From CAUZIZ01 sp965218775 (lineage in GTDB: Bacteria > Acidobacteriota > UBA6911 > RPQK01 > JAJDTT01): a stretch of 64,000 nucleotides of DNA. The stretch lies in the NCBI GenBank assembly GCA_965218775.1, contig CBDCLS010000003.1:1116001-1180000 (forward strand), in the 5' to 3' direction. The position numbers were made by a program, and so were the translations under genes. Position 1 is the stretch's first letter. The number at the start of each line of letters is the position of its first letter. The notes below the pieces were generated by a model. The model was given only the letters and a program-made list of their open reading frames with translations, was not told the DNA's origin and made no database searches. This document shows, piece by piece, positions 1-8,739 of the stretch.

Positions 1-786
1 TTTCACCGTGTCCAGAATGAGAGCCTCGACATGGGACCAAACCTCGGGGTCCCGGTTCATCCTGGCGTGGTCTTTCGCAAAGAATCTCTTCCACCAGGAG
101 ACGCCGGATAGATCTATGTCTTTGCTGCTATAGTCGAAACGGAAGTTGCCGATGATCTCGGTTCGAGCCGGATCTGCGGCCCGGATCTCGGATTCGCCTC
201 GAATGAGGAACCCATTCTGTTGGAACAGATTGGCGGCTCTGAGGACGTTCCCCGGAATCACCGAGTCACCTCGACCTACGCTGTCTATCTGGATCGTCAG
301 CAGAATCGGGAGAGACATCGCCTGCAGCTGCCTTGCGAGCTTCACTACCGCCGCACCACCAAAGCTCTGGCCATACAAGATCAAACCAGCACGGGTCGCC
401 TCCTCCTGACTCGTCTTGCCATCACCGTCCAGGTCCAGGGATCTGCGAATCAGCCGGATCGCCAAATCGCGCTTCTTGTTTTCGACCGTTTCCACCGAGA
501 CACCGGGAAGTTTCATCCGGCGAAGCCGAAGTGCCAGTTTCCGAATACCCGAGTGTTGGCTGTCCCAGGGCTCCCGCCCTCCCAGGAACCCCAGGATCAG
601 GAGGTTTTGTGTGGGAAGAGGAGCCGAGGTTCTGAAATCGTGGTAGCGCTGTCCCTGGGAAAGGAAGCAGCCGGACGATGGCAGGAGCAGAAAAAAGGAA
701 AGTGTGGCGATTGCTGATTTCAATCCGAGGTCGCCTCTGGCAGTTATGCGCCGACTGATCACCGAATGATATTGTCCACTTAACAT
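1..786 (-). CDS. Partial alpha/beta-hydrolase-like lipoprotein (runs off left edge)
   Basis: An open frame on the minus strand runs without a stop from ATG at 786 (alternative GTG at 762) to base 1, so the C-terminus is missing. The N-terminus has a basic stretch, a hydrophobic segment and then LLPSSGC, which suggests a lipoprotein signal with the cysteine at about residue 40. A strand-like LLILGF follows. At about residues 118-129 there is an EF-hand-type loop (DLDGDGKTSQEE) directly before the nucleophile elbow GQSFGG (Ser about 141). Serine hydrolases use this G-x-S-x-G turn; the acid and histidine would lie partly beyond the edge. Substrate unknown. The calcium-loop-like insertion next to the active-site serine is unusual but is read from sequence only. 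Confidence 0.7.
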   Translation of the reverse strand, partial: MLSGQYHSVISRRITARGDLGLKSAIATLSFFLLLPSSGCFLSQGQRYHDFRTSAPLPTQNLLILGFLGGREPWDSQHSGIRKLALRLRRMKLPGVSVETVENKKRDLAIRLIRRSLDLDGDGKTSQEEATRAGLILYGQSFGGAAVVKLARQLQAMSLPILLTIQIDSVGRGDSVIPGNVLRAANLFQQNGFLIRGESEIRAADPARTEIIGNFRFDYSSKDIDLSGVSWWKRFFAKDHARMNRDPEVWSHVEALILDTVK

Positions 787-875
787 TGGCGCCCGACAAA
801 CCTCCCAATGTGCGCGCGTTATCGGCAGGCATTGGTCCGCCTGGGATTGTGGCGGCATCTATCTGCTGTTGGCAA

Positions 876-1149
876 GCAATGAAGCCGGTATCTGTTTAGC
901 GCCTTCTTCCCACCCTTGCCTTTGCCCGTGCCCGTGCCTTTGCCCTGACTTCGGCTCTCCTTGGTTGCATCAAGGTCGTTGGCCAAGCCAGGCCGATTGA
1001 GTCGACAGTGCGTTCTTTGATCTTGCTGTCAGCGACTACGAGGGTTTCAGGACAAAAAGGCGCGAACGAACACGGGCACGGGCGAAGGCAAGGGCACGGG
1101 CAAGGGTAGGAAAAAGACGCTAAACAGATACTGAAGCTGGCTTCATTGC
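876..1149. repeat. GC-rich long inverted-repeat element H1 (no ORF)
   Basis: About 70-base arms (876-945 and about 1070-1149) are imperfect reverse complements. Each begins outside with gcaatgaagc, then agtatctgtttagcg, followed by runs of cccttgcc / cccgtgcc on the left and the complementary ggcacggg / aagggcac runs on the right. The central roughly 125 bases hold no convincing gene. Termini and low-complexity arms match elements H2 (6458-6863), H3 (9733-10309) and H4 (11168-11704). Confidence 0.8.
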
Positions 1150-1229
1150 CGTCCGTCATGGAGAAGCGTTGGTTGCGGGGGATCTGTAGGGGGAGTAGGA
1201 TGAGGACAAGCGTCCGAAGGAGATGGAGA

Positions 1230-2783
1230 ATGACCCGATCAGCACCTGATGCGTTATCAGCCCTTAGAGTCCTAGTACGGTGTTACAGCGCACTAGTTCT
1301 GTTCCTACTCGTCCCGAGCAGCCTGAGTCCGGCACTAGGGACCTCTGCGGGAAGCCCACCGCCTGCGCTTCTGGAGATTGGAACGACAAAACAGCTCTTC
1401 GTCGACTCCTACATCATCGAGAAACTGACCGACGCCCGTCAAGTTATGAACCAGGCCACCAAGCACCCCAGCAACCCGGTCCTGAAGCAGGATCGTCCCT
1501 GGGAGGGCAACCTGATCCAGACGGGAACGGTGATCTGGGACGAGGACGACCAGCGCTTCAAGATGTGGTACAACACCGCGCAGTTCGTCGTCCGGACCGA
1601 CAGTCGGGGACGGGTCATGGACGTTCCAGAGGAGAAGACGCTCCGCGCCTATGCGGTCTCCAGGGACGGTGTGGCCTGGGAGAAACCCGATCTGGGTTTC
1701 GTCGATTTCCGAGGCTCTCGAAGGAACAACCTGTTAGCTGAAGAGAATCTGACTCCTGCCTTTTTGGACACCAACGAGAAGGACCCGGACAAGCGCTTCA
1801 AGGCGCTGGTGACAACGGGGACCACGACCTCCGCCGGCATGAAGAAGGATCTCTACACCTCCGGGGACGGCTTCCGGTGGACCGCCTACGAGAGGAATCC
1901 GGTCATCGATACCACTCCCAGGAAGGGACGCTGGGGCCCCACGGTCTTCATGGGGTGGGATCCCATCCGGAAGATGTACGGCGTTCACATGGAGAGCTGC
2001 CTCCACAAGCGCTGCCCCATGGGAAAGAGGGTCATCGGCAGGGCCGAAAGTCCGGACGGGACTCGCTGGAGCGAAGCGCAGACCATCCTGATCCAGGACG
2101 AGAAGGACTATCCGGACACCGAGTTCTACGCCATGGCGGCCACCACCTACCAGGATCTCTACCTGGGGCTGATCTCTGTCTTTCGCACCACCAACACCCG
2201 ACACTATCCGGAGCTGATCTCAAGCCGCGACGGCATCCATTACCAGAGGGAATACAGAGAGCCCTTCTTTCCCAATGGGAGCTACTATGGTGATTTTGAC
2301 GACACCAGCATCTACGTGTTCACCGCCCCCATCATTCGGGACGACACGATGCGGATCTTCTACATCGGGGCTAACTGGAGAGGTCCTGACACGTTGAGAG
2401 AGAAGGGAGATCGGGCGCGTCGCGCCATCGGGCTAGCCACCATACCAGCCGATGGGATCGTCTCGGTGGATGGGGGCAAGCTGACACCCGGAATTCTGGT
2501 TACCCGCCTTTTCGCATTCCAGGGGAAGCAGTTGTTCCTGAACATGGAAGCCGCGAAGCACAACGCCGGTGCCGGTGCTCCTGAGGTGCGAGTCGAGGTT
2601 CTGGATGCCGATCACCAGCCCCTGGATGGATTGAAGCTGGAGCAAGCCGATCCGCTCACCAAGACCGGCAGACACCGGGTGACCTGGGCTAAAAAGAGTG
2701 ACCTGAGTCATCTGGCTGGCGCACCCATCCAGCTGAAGATCTCCATCCACAACGCAAAACTCTATTCCTTCCAGTTTGAGTGA
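1230..2783 (+). CDS. Secreted five-bladed beta-propeller protein (GH32/GH43-like fold), copy A
   Basis: About 517 aa. I prefer ATG 1230 because AAGGAG lies about 8 bases upstream; earlier starts (TTG 1146, ATG 1158, 1200) lie in or next to hairpin H1. A hydrophobic signal peptide is followed by LFVDSYIIE, PWEGN, FKMWYNT, YAVSRDGVAWEKP and FRGSRRNN, the repeating blade motifs of a family predicted as glycoside-hydrolase-like propellers. The last 110 residues form a beta-sandwich-like tail ending LYSFQFE. The same architecture occurs at 16811-18328, 18636-20198 and 30136-31647. Likely an extracellular or periplasmic carbohydrate-active protein. Catalytic acids cannot be assigned with certainty, so the substrate is unknown. 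Confidence 0.8.
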   Translation: MTRSAPDALSALRVLVRCYSALVLFLLVPSSLSPALGTSAGSPPPALLEIGTTKQLFVDSYIIEKLTDARQVMNQATKHPSNPVLKQDRPWEGNLIQTGTVIWDEDDQRFKMWYNTAQFVVRTDSRGRVMDVPEEKTLRAYAVSRDGVAWEKPDLGFVDFRGSRRNNLLAEENLTPAFLDTNEKDPDKRFKALVTTGTTTSAGMKKDLYTSGDGFRWTAYERNPVIDTTPRKGRWGPTVFMGWDPIRKMYGVHMESCLHKRCPMGKRVIGRAESPDGTRWSEAQTILIQDEKDYPDTEFYAMAATTYQDLYLGLISVFRTTNTRHYPELISSRDGIHYQREYREPFFPNGSYYGDFDDTSIYVFTAPIIRDDTMRIFYIGANWRGPDTLREKGDRARRAIGLATIPADGIVSVDGGKLTPGILVTRLFAFQGKQLFLNMEAAKHNAGAGAPEVRVEVLDADHQPLDGLKLEQADPLTKTGRHRVTWAKKSDLSHLAGAPIQLKISIHNAKLYSFQFE

Positions 2784-2822
2784 CGCCGAATCGCATGGAT
2801 CCGCCCAGTGGTTTCCCGCAGT

Positions 2823-3005
2823 CCATGGTCTGATCCAGAATCTATTTCGGATGGGCCGACACCATCCCAAGACGGTTCACCATCGACTGCCTCCTGACCG
2901 GCATTAGCTGGTCGGCGTGAGGCGACTGCGTCTGCTGAGATGAGCGAATCGGGAAAAGTTCTTGGGGCCGAGTATTGGGTGCCGACCGCCAACTTGACAA
3001 TTCCC
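2823..3005 (+). mobile_element. IS6-family transposase 3'-end remnant (copy a)
   Basis: Translated on the plus strand this reads HGLIQNLFRMGRHHPKTVHH, closely matching the C-terminus of the IS6-type transposase at 20630-21226 (HGPIQNLFRIGRHHLKSVHN). It then degenerates, though DNA similarity continues through the flank (gaggcgact, ttgacaattccctg). The 20-odd bases between the propeller stop codon and this remnant also match the flank of the truncated propeller tail at 9386. Confidence 0.7.
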
Positions 3006-3183
3006 TGCTGTCCGTTGTGGTCATCTGCTACCATTCGAGGAATCGGTGAGGGATACAGGCCATGAATACCGTGCAGATAAGCGCTCGCCGCTCGCGCCGG
3101 ATCGTGGCGCCGTGTAGGTCCTGGGCGCCGAGAACAATGCTGAACCAAGCAGGCAGACTCCCAGGACGGCCTGGAGGCGACGA

Positions 3184-4191
3184 TTGAAGCCGGTTCACCT
3201 CGCGTTCCTCGGATGCGGGTTCGTCACGCAGGTACACAGTCGGCACCTGCACAAGATGCGGGGCGACATTGTTTGTAGCTATGCCAGTCGCGACCCGGCG
3301 CGCGCAGCCGAGTATCAGCGTCGCTTCGGTGGTGTGGGGCACTATGCGGGCTACGACAAGGTCTTTCGTGATCCTGCGGTCGACGCCGTCGTGGTCGCGG
3401 TGCCGACGCGCTTTCACCTTGAGCTCGCGTTGCAGGCGCTCGAAATGGGCAAGCATGTCTTGGTGGAAAAGCCCGCGTTTCCGCTACTCGACGATTATCA
3501 AACCGTCATCGAAGCCCGCGCTCGGGCCGGTCGCGTGGTGCTCGTCGGGGAAAACGATCACTACAAGCCGCTTTGCGTCGAGCTTCGCCGACTCCTGGCC
3601 AGTGGCGTAATCGGAGAATTGGTGTTCGGGCACTTCATGACGATCATGAAGAAGCCCAAATCGGCCGGCGACTGGCGCAACGATGAGGAGATGGCGGGCG
3701 GCGACGCGTTCTTCGAGGAAGGAATCCACTGGCTGCACATGGCGGGCAGCCTGGGGCCCGAAATCCGCACCATCCACGGCTATCGGCCGCCATCGTCCAA
3801 GAAGGGACCGCTGGAGGGTGACGCACGGCGCAAGAGCATGCTCGTAGCGTTCCAGTACGACCACGGCGCGGTGGGCGCCCTGTACTACTCGCGCGAGATT
3901 CCGTCGCTGCTCCGTGGGCTTCGCTTGTCGAAGCTCTTCGGCCGCGAAGGCGTCATCACCTTCGAGTCCAACGGTGTGTTCATTCTGGTGCGCGGCGGGC
4001 GTCTGCCCCGATTCAGCCTCCTGCCCGGCTTCCGTGACATCCGCGGATATCGCGCCATGTATCGCGACTTCGTCGGCGCGATCAGGAACGGGCACACGCC
4101 GGAGATGAGTCTCGAGCGGGCGCGGGAGGACCACCGGTTGATGGACGCGGTGTACGCGAGCGCGGATTCCATGGAGCCCGCCCGCCCGTGA
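3184..4191 (+). CDS. Gfo/Idh/MocA-family NAD(P)-dependent oxidoreductase
   Basis: 335 aa, TTG start with GGAGG about 7 bases upstream. The N-terminal Rossmann fold shows LAFLGCGFVTQVH and the family hallmark EKPAFPLL at about residues 98-105; the C-terminal substrate domain carries FEEGIHWLHMAG with the usual catalytic-region histidine. These enzymes oxidise or reduce sugars, cyclitols or related alcohols with NAD(P). The stop overlaps the start of the next gene by 4 bases (GTGA) and a third gene follows 10 bases later, so this is the first gene of a tight three-gene operon. Exact substrate not inferable. Confidence 0.9.
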   Translation: MKPVHLAFLGCGFVTQVHSRHLHKMRGDIVCSYASRDPARAAEYQRRFGGVGHYAGYDKVFRDPAVDAVVVAVPTRFHLELALQALEMGKHVLVEKPAFPLLDDYQTVIEARARAGRVVLVGENDHYKPLCVELRRLLASGVIGELVFGHFMTIMKKPKSAGDWRNDEEMAGGDAFFEEGIHWLHMAGSLGPEIRTIHGYRPPSSKKGPLEGDARRKSMLVAFQYDHGAVGALYYSREIPSLLRGLRLSKLFGREGVITFESNGVFILVRGGRLPRFSLLPGFRDIRGYRAMYRDFVGAIRNGHTPEMSLERAREDHRLMDAVYASADSMEPARP

Positions 4192-5708
4192 CCGAACGCT
4201 TCGACATCGTCATCATCGGTAGCGGAGTGGGAGGCGGCACGCTGGCACACACCCTGGCGGGCACGGGGGCGAGCATCCTCATCGTCGAACGCGGCGACTT
4301 CATTCCCCAAGAGGACGAGAACTGGAGTCCGCACGCGGTATGGGGTGAGCTCCGGTACCGAACCTCTGAACGCTGGCTCGACGGGCGGGGTAGGGAGTTC
4401 CTTCCCTACACACATTATTGCGTCGGTGGCAACTCGAGATTCTGGGGGTCCGTATTGTACCGCCTACGCCGCCAGGACTTCAGCGAGCTTCAGCACCTGG
4501 GCGGAGTCTCGCCGGCATGGCCCATTACCTATGAGACGCTCGCCCCCTACTATGATCGTGCCGAGCGGCTTTATCACGTACACGGCGAGGACGGGTCCGA
4601 CCCGACCGAGCCGCCGCGGGAACCGTTCCCGCACCCACCAGTTGAGCACCAGGGGCGCATCGCCGTGATCGTCGAACGGCTGCGCGCGCTCGGATTGCAC
4701 CCGTCGCACCTGCCCCTGGGGTTGCTGCGCCCGGGCGAACCCGGCGGCTGTATCCTCTGCGACACCTGCAATTCGTATCCTTGCAAGATACGGGCGAAGA
4801 GCGACGCCGACGTCTGCTCGGTCTCACCCGCACTCGAGCACGACACCGTCACGCTCTGGACCAACGCCTATACGCAGCGCCTCGTCACCAACGGAAGCGG
4901 CGACAAGGTTCTTGCGGCGGAGGTCACCCGCGATGGACGGCCGGTGCGCGTCGAAGCGCCGCTTTTCGTCGTTGCATGTGGCGCAGTGAATTCCGCCGCA
5001 CTTCTCCTGCGCTCGTCGAGCAACGTACATCGCGCCGGCCTGGCGAATTCGTCGGGGCTGGTTGGGCGCAATTACATGGCGCACCTAGTCACCATGCTCG
5101 GTGCGCTCATGCCGCCCCGCCACGACACGGTGTTTCAGAAGACTGTTGCGATCAACGATTTCTACCTGCGCGGTCCCAAGGCCGACTACCCCCTCGGGCA
5201 GATTCAGTCGCAGGGACGTTCGCACGCCGCCATAGCCAAGGCCGCCGGCCCCCCGGGGTCTCGCCGGGTACCCACCTGGGTGTACGACGCCTGGTTTGCG
5301 CGCGGTGTCGAGTGGCTGGCGATGAGCGAGGACTTGCCCAGACCCGACAATCGCGTGACCCTTACCAACGACGGGCGCATTCGGCTTCAACGGGTGGCTT
5401 CCAACGCGGAGGCACACCGCCAGCTCGTCTTCGTGACCCGGCGCTTGCTCCGCAAGGTGGGAGCCTGGTACGTCGCGAGGATCCCGCTGGGTGTCTTCAA
5501 TACTACCCACCAGTGCGGCACGGCGGTCTTCGGCACCGACCCCAGGACATCGGTGCTCGATACCTGGTGCCGATCGCACGACGTCGACAATCTGTTCGTC
5601 GTCGACGCATCGTTTTTCCCGTCCTCGGCCTCGGTGAACCCGGCACTCACCATCGCGGCGCAGGCGCTGCGGGCGGCGGACCATATCAAGGAAACTCATC
5701 TGACATAG
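4188..5708 (+). CDS. GMC-family FAD-dependent oxidoreductase
   Basis: 506 aa, GTG start overlapping the preceding stop. The FAD dinucleotide-binding motif IIGSGVGGGTLAHTLA is at residues 9-24; VGGNSRFWGS at about 84 and the C-terminal HQCGTAVFGTDPRTSVLD (about 442) plus VNPALTIAAQALRAAD are typical of GMC oxidoreductases (glucose/choline/cyclitol dehydrogenase superfamily). A cysteine cluster CILCDTCNSYPC lies near residue 190, as in membrane-bound or electron-transfer-linked members. No signal peptide is evident. Coupling with an Idh-type and a VOC-type gene suggests oxidation of a sugar, polyol or C-glycoside-like compound, which is an inference. Confidence 0.9.
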   Translation: MTERFDIVIIGSGVGGGTLAHTLAGTGASILIVERGDFIPQEDENWSPHAVWGELRYRTSERWLDGRGREFLPYTHYCVGGNSRFWGSVLYRLRRQDFSELQHLGGVSPAWPITYETLAPYYDRAERLYHVHGEDGSDPTEPPREPFPHPPVEHQGRIAVIVERLRALGLHPSHLPLGLLRPGEPGGCILCDTCNSYPCKIRAKSDADVCSVSPALEHDTVTLWTNAYTQRLVTNGSGDKVLAAEVTRDGRPVRVEAPLFVVACGAVNSAALLLRSSSNVHRAGLANSSGLVGRNYMAHLVTMLGALMPPRHDTVFQKTVAINDFYLRGPKADYPLGQIQSQGRSHAAIAKAAGPPGSRRVPTWVYDAWFARGVEWLAMSEDLPRPDNRVTLTNDGRIRLQRVASNAEAHRQLVFVTRRLLRKVGAWYVARIPLGVFNTTHQCGTAVFGTDPRTSVLDTWCRSHDVDNLFVVDASFFPSSASVNPALTIAAQALRAADHIKETHLT

Positions 5709-5718
5709 GCAGGAACGT

Positions 5719-6240
5719 ATGAAGGCACGATCGTTCAGTCACACAGGCGTCACGGTGGCCGATTTTGACAGGTTCGTTCAGTTCTACGCCCAGCATTTCG
5801 GCTGCCGCCTCGTCGGGGTCGGAGAAAGCGAAGCGGCGTGGGTGCGCGGGTTCTTCGGCGTCGACGCCCAAGAGCCGAAGTGCAGGATCGGGTGGCTGCG
5901 AACACCGGGTGGCGGCATGCTCGAGATCTTCGAGTTCACCCCGCAGCAGCCGGCGCAGGAAGTGGAGTGGAACCGCGTGGGCTTGACGCACATCAGCTTC
6001 GACGTGAAGAATTCCTACAAATGGCACGACGATCTGGCGAAGAAGGGAGTGGAGATCGTCAGTGAGGTCGAGGAGTCGAAGCACGGGCACACCTTCTTCT
6101 TCGCCCGGGACTGTGACGGGAACCTGATCGAGCTGATCGACTTGAAGTACCGCTACCCGCTGCTCAGATACCTGGGCTGGTTGGGAGGCTGGCTCTTTCG
6201 CCGCGGGATGTACAAGAAGCACTACGAGTCGGCGGCGTAG
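5719..6240 (+). CDS. VOC-family metalloprotein (glyoxalase/dioxygenase/epimerase fold)
   Basis: 173 aa, ATG start 10 bases after the GMC gene with a weak purine-rich site (ggcagga). Two paired beta-alpha-beta modules are visible: SHTGVTVADFDRFVQFY at residues 6-22 and GLTHISFDVKNSYKWHDDL in the second half. Candidate metal ligands are His8, Glu77 in LEIFEF, His93 and the Glu of GNLIELID. The C-terminal roughly 30 residues (YPLLRYLGWLGGWLFRRGMY) extend beyond the usual fold and are hydrophobic. Third gene of the operon. The reaction (isomerisation, epimerisation or C-C cleavage of the oxidised product) cannot be told from sequence. Confidence 0.85.
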   Translation: MKARSFSHTGVTVADFDRFVQFYAQHFGCRLVGVGESEAAWVRGFFGVDAQEPKCRIGWLRTPGGGMLEIFEFTPQQPAQEVEWNRVGLTHISFDVKNSYKWHDDLAKKGVEIVSEVEESKHGHTFFFARDCDGNLIELIDLKYRYPLLRYLGWLGGWLFRRGMYKKHYESAA

Positions 6241-6299
6241 CAGGACAGCGCTGGGGAATTGCAAGCAAATTGAGCTAGTGCCCCAGGACATTCTAGAGG

Positions 6300-6420
6300 C
6301 GGCCACCCCCGGCCCCTGCGCCGGGGCTCGGTCTCCGAGCGCTACATCAAGTGCAGCAAACCAAGATGCCCTTGCGGAGAAGACCGGGCAAGCCACCAGT
6401 CTGACACGTGTGTCAGGGTC
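6300..6420 (+). pseudogene. Remnant of a small cysteine-motif protein (DUF6788-like)
   Basis: Reading from about 6300 gives RRGSVSERYIKCSKPRCPC, then a frame slip into SLTRVSG. This resembles the N-terminal portion of small proteins with a YxxCgKPxCxC motif. No start codon is present and hairpin element H2 follows immediately. A GC hairpin (ccccggc..gccgggg) lies at 6306-6325. Confidence 0.45.
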
Positions 6421-6457
6421 TCTAGAGCCTGGCCTTTCCAGGAGGGCGCTTTAGCGT

Positions 6458-6863
6458 CCTGGCGCGAAGCGTAACAGACCGGTCCTTCCAGGGCCGGGTC
6501 GTCGGGCCAACGTCTCTGTCGAGCCCGCTTTGTACGTGTTTAGCGTCCTACTTACCTCTGCCCTTGCCCTCGCCTTCAAACGTGCCTTTGCCTTTGCCTG
6601 TGCCTGTGCCTGTGCCTTTGCCTTTCCCCTTACTCCTTCCCTCTGTACAAGAGCAGTCCTCATGGGGCGTCTCCGCAACCGGGAGCGTTTCTAATAGACC
6701 AAAGGAAGGGTGAGGAAAAAGGGGAAGGCAAAGGCACGTTTGAGGGAAAGGGCGAGGGCAAGGGTTAGGCGCTAAACACGTACCCCGCTAAAGCGGGCTC
6801 GACAATGAGGCCTGCCCGGCTACCCGGCCCTGGAAGGACCGGTCTATTACGCTTCGCGCCAGG
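6458..6863. repeat. GC-rich long inverted-repeat element H2 (no ORF)
   Basis: Outer arms cctggcgcgaagcgtaac (left) and gttacgcttcgcgccagg-like (right, with one difference) are complementary, as are ggaccggtc and the inner gtacgtgtttagcg / cgctaaacacgtac. The arms continue with tgcctttgcctgtgcc-type runs on the left and aaggcaaaggcacg on the right. The loop around 6620-6710 holds no gene. Same terminal core as H1, H3 and H4. Confidence 0.8.
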
Positions 6864-6953
6864 GGGGTGCTAGCGTGAGCTCTCACGGCTACTCTAGCCG
6901 TAAGATATGACGCCAGTTCACAGCTATCTCAATGCTTGCAGGGCACTACCCAC

Positions 6954-7020
6954 CAGCTCTGCTCCCCTCAGCGGACGCACGTCACCTCCCTCCAGGAGGC
7001 AAAAGCTTGGTCGTGAAGCA
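6954..7020 (-). mobile_element. IS6-family transposase 3'-end remnant (copy b)
   Basis: The plus-strand sequence here is nearly identical to 9224-9285 (remnant c). On the minus strand it encodes LLHDQAFASWREVTCVR, equivalent to the LLRDRAFADWREATCAC end of the transposase at 20630-21226. It supplies the last roughly 16 codons and the stop of the gene at 6968-7723. Confidence 0.75.
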
Positions 7021-7723
7021 GGTCATTGCCAAAAATGGAGGTGGGATCCGGGTGCCATTCGTTGCTGTCAGGATAAAAGAAGCCGACCAGCGCCACGCAG
7101 CCTGCGTCGGTGCCAATGGCCAGGATAGGATCCCGGAAGTTATCCAGCTCCACCGGGGGGTTGGAAAAGGCTCGGGTGCCCTCCGCCAGGGTCGTGGCCG
7201 CCCCCCACCCTTGGCCCAGAAACTCGGTGTCATGCACCAGCCACTCGTCGGGGTCGGGGTGCCACTCGTCGGGGTCGGGGTGCCAGTCGTCGGGCGAGGG
7301 AATGGCGGCACCGTCGGTGCCCCAGATGCCGCGCAACTCCGCGATCGTGCCATCCTCGGCCAGGACCCAGAGCCGCTCAGGAGTGGGGATCAAAAAGCCG
7401 AAATCATCGATAAAGAAGTCCTCATCGGGAACCGGCACGGCGGCCACCAGCAGATCGACGGCGCGGGGGCCATCGGGTCCCCAGAGGGCGGAGAGTTCCA
7501 CCACCCCGTCGTTGCCGAAGCGATCCCCGGCCGAGACGCCGAAGCCGGGGAAGGTCTCGTTCCAGACGCTGCGCACGAGGATGCGCTGTTGGCCCTTGTC
7601 GTCCTCCCAGAGCAGGGCGAGGTGCTCTAAAGGCACGAAGTCATCCGAGTTGGGGGCGGTGGCGGCGACGACGATGGTGTCGGCGCGAACCGGGCTCAGG
7701 GACGTCAAGAGCCCCAGAGCCAA
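6968..7723 (-). CDS. Secreted hypothetical protein with WHPDPDE repeats, fused to IS remnant
   Basis: 251 aa as read from TTG 7723. The upstream sequence in the same frame (KARARKAKALSALLPLLALG) extends a signal peptide, but a stop precedes it and no ATG is in frame. A good site (aaggagagattaccc) precedes ATG 7811 in another frame, so the native N-terminus is probably frameshifted. The mature protein has aromatic-acidic segments and tandem repeats DDWHPDPDEWHPDPDEW at about residues 144-160, with another DSNEWHPDP near the end. The final 16 residues belong to an IS6 transposase fragment, so the native C-terminus is lost. No function recognised. Confidence 0.5.
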   Translation of the reverse strand: MALGLLTSLSPVRADTIVVAATAPNSDDFVPLEHLALLWEDDKGQQRILVRSVWNETFPGFGVSAGDRFGNDGVVELSALWGPDGPRAVDLLVAAVPVPDEDFFIDDFGFLIPTPERLWVLAEDGTIAELRGIWGTDGAAIPSPDDWHPDPDEWHPDPDEWLVHDTEFLGQGWGAATTLAEGTRAFSNPPVELDNFRDPILAIGTDAGCVALVGFFYPDSNEWHPDPTSIFGNDLLHDQAFASWREVTCVR

Positions 7724-8049
7724 CAGCGGCAGCAGAGCAGACAGCGCTTTGGCCTTCCGGGCTCTGGCCTTGGGGGTGACGGTAGACGTGCTGGGTTGCA
7801 GCGGTGTGCATGGGTAATCTCTCCTTCCTTTTTAAAGACCCGCCCGGGTGAGGTTCCGGGCAAACGAGACTCTAACGAATGCGTTGGAGAAAAGCAAGCA
7901 CCGGCCGGGGGCTTGGGTCTTGACCCTCCGGGGCTTCAGCTAGGGTCAGAGAACCTGCAAGCTACAACATCAATCATTTAAAAACCCCCGTGGAACTCCC
8001 GGAGAAAGTGAACAACGCTTCCCTGAAGAAGCTCCCAGAATCGCTTGAC

Positions 8050-8449
8050 TCAGGTCGGAGTCAACACCGGGAACCCAACGGCTTTCGCCGCCTCGTTGAG
8101 TCGAGCGTCGTAGCTGACGATCGCCTCGATCTCGGGGCGCAGGGTGAGCGCGGTGGCGAGATGGATCGCATCCAGTGACCGCAGATCGACCGGAGCCACA
8201 GTCGAGGCCGCTTCCAGAATGGGATCGTCCATGGCTACCAGAACCACCCGCGAGAGGACTGCGCGAGCCCGCTCGAAGGTGCGTTTGCTGCCCCTCACGC
8301 GGGCCACAGCGCGTAGCACCTCGACCCGCGCCAGCACCGCTGGATACGACTTCGGGACGTGGCTCAAGAAGTGAGAGGAGCGCCGCGGTTTCCGGCTCGC
8401 GAGTGACCAGCTTCACTAGAGCGGACGAGTCCAGGTAGAGGACTCTCAA
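8050..8449 (-). pseudogene. Frameshifted VapC-type PIN-domain toxin
   Basis: Starts at TTG 8449, overlapping the antitoxin stop (TTGA). The first frame gives MRVLYLDSSALVKLVTREPE, a PIN N-terminus with the catalytic Asp in LDSSALVK, up to EVVSS at about 8345. The homologous continuation VLARVEVLRAVARV is in another frame, so one extra base lies near 8338-8345. The second frame carries the rest, including SLDAIHLATAL and VSYDARLNEAA with further conserved Asp residues, and ends at 8050. As it stands no full toxin would be made. PIN toxins of this type are RNases neutralised by the linked antitoxin. Confidence 0.8.
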
Positions 8450-8730
8450 GACCCGAGGCGTTCCTCACGCCCGTGCGCGAGAGCGTCGCTGAGCCGAGAT
8501 GATCCACGTCCGGGGGGCACGCCGAGCTCGATCAGATCTCCCTGGCGGGGCGACGCGTGCCCACTGGCCACTAGACGTTCCATCGCCGTGGAGGGCTTAC
8601 TCAGGGGCACCAGCATCGCCACCGGGCGGCCCCGGTCGGTGACCTCGAGCGCTTCACCGGCCTGAACACGGCGCAGGTACACGCTGAGGTTCTGTCGCAG
8701 CTCGCGCACCCCGACCACTGAACTATTCAT
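8446..8730 (-). CDS. Phd/YefM-type antitoxin
   Basis: 94 aa from ATG 8730: MNSSVVGVRELRQNLSVYLR, then GEALEVTDRGRPVAMLVPL, the standard Phd/YefM DNA-binding N-terminus, followed by a polar C-terminal toxin-binding tail. An upstream ATG at 8757 would add nine residues overlapping the presumed operator, so it is less likely. Stop overlaps the VapC start by 4 bases. The open frame is intact although its toxin is frameshifted, a common end state of a decaying addiction module. It probably represses its own promoter through the palindrome at 8740-8752. Confidence 0.85.
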   Translation of the reverse strand: MNSSVVGVRELRQNLSVYLRRVQAGEALEVTDRGRPVAMLVPLSKPSTAMERLVASGHASPRQGDLIELGVPPGRGSSRLSDALAHGREERLGS

Positions 8731-8739
8731 TTGACGCAC

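Noticed and set aside
896..1159. 87-aa minus-strand protein rich in Pro-Cys repeats
   Set aside because: Translation of the low-complexity hairpin arm of H1; same for the Lys-Ala repeats at 6451-6678.
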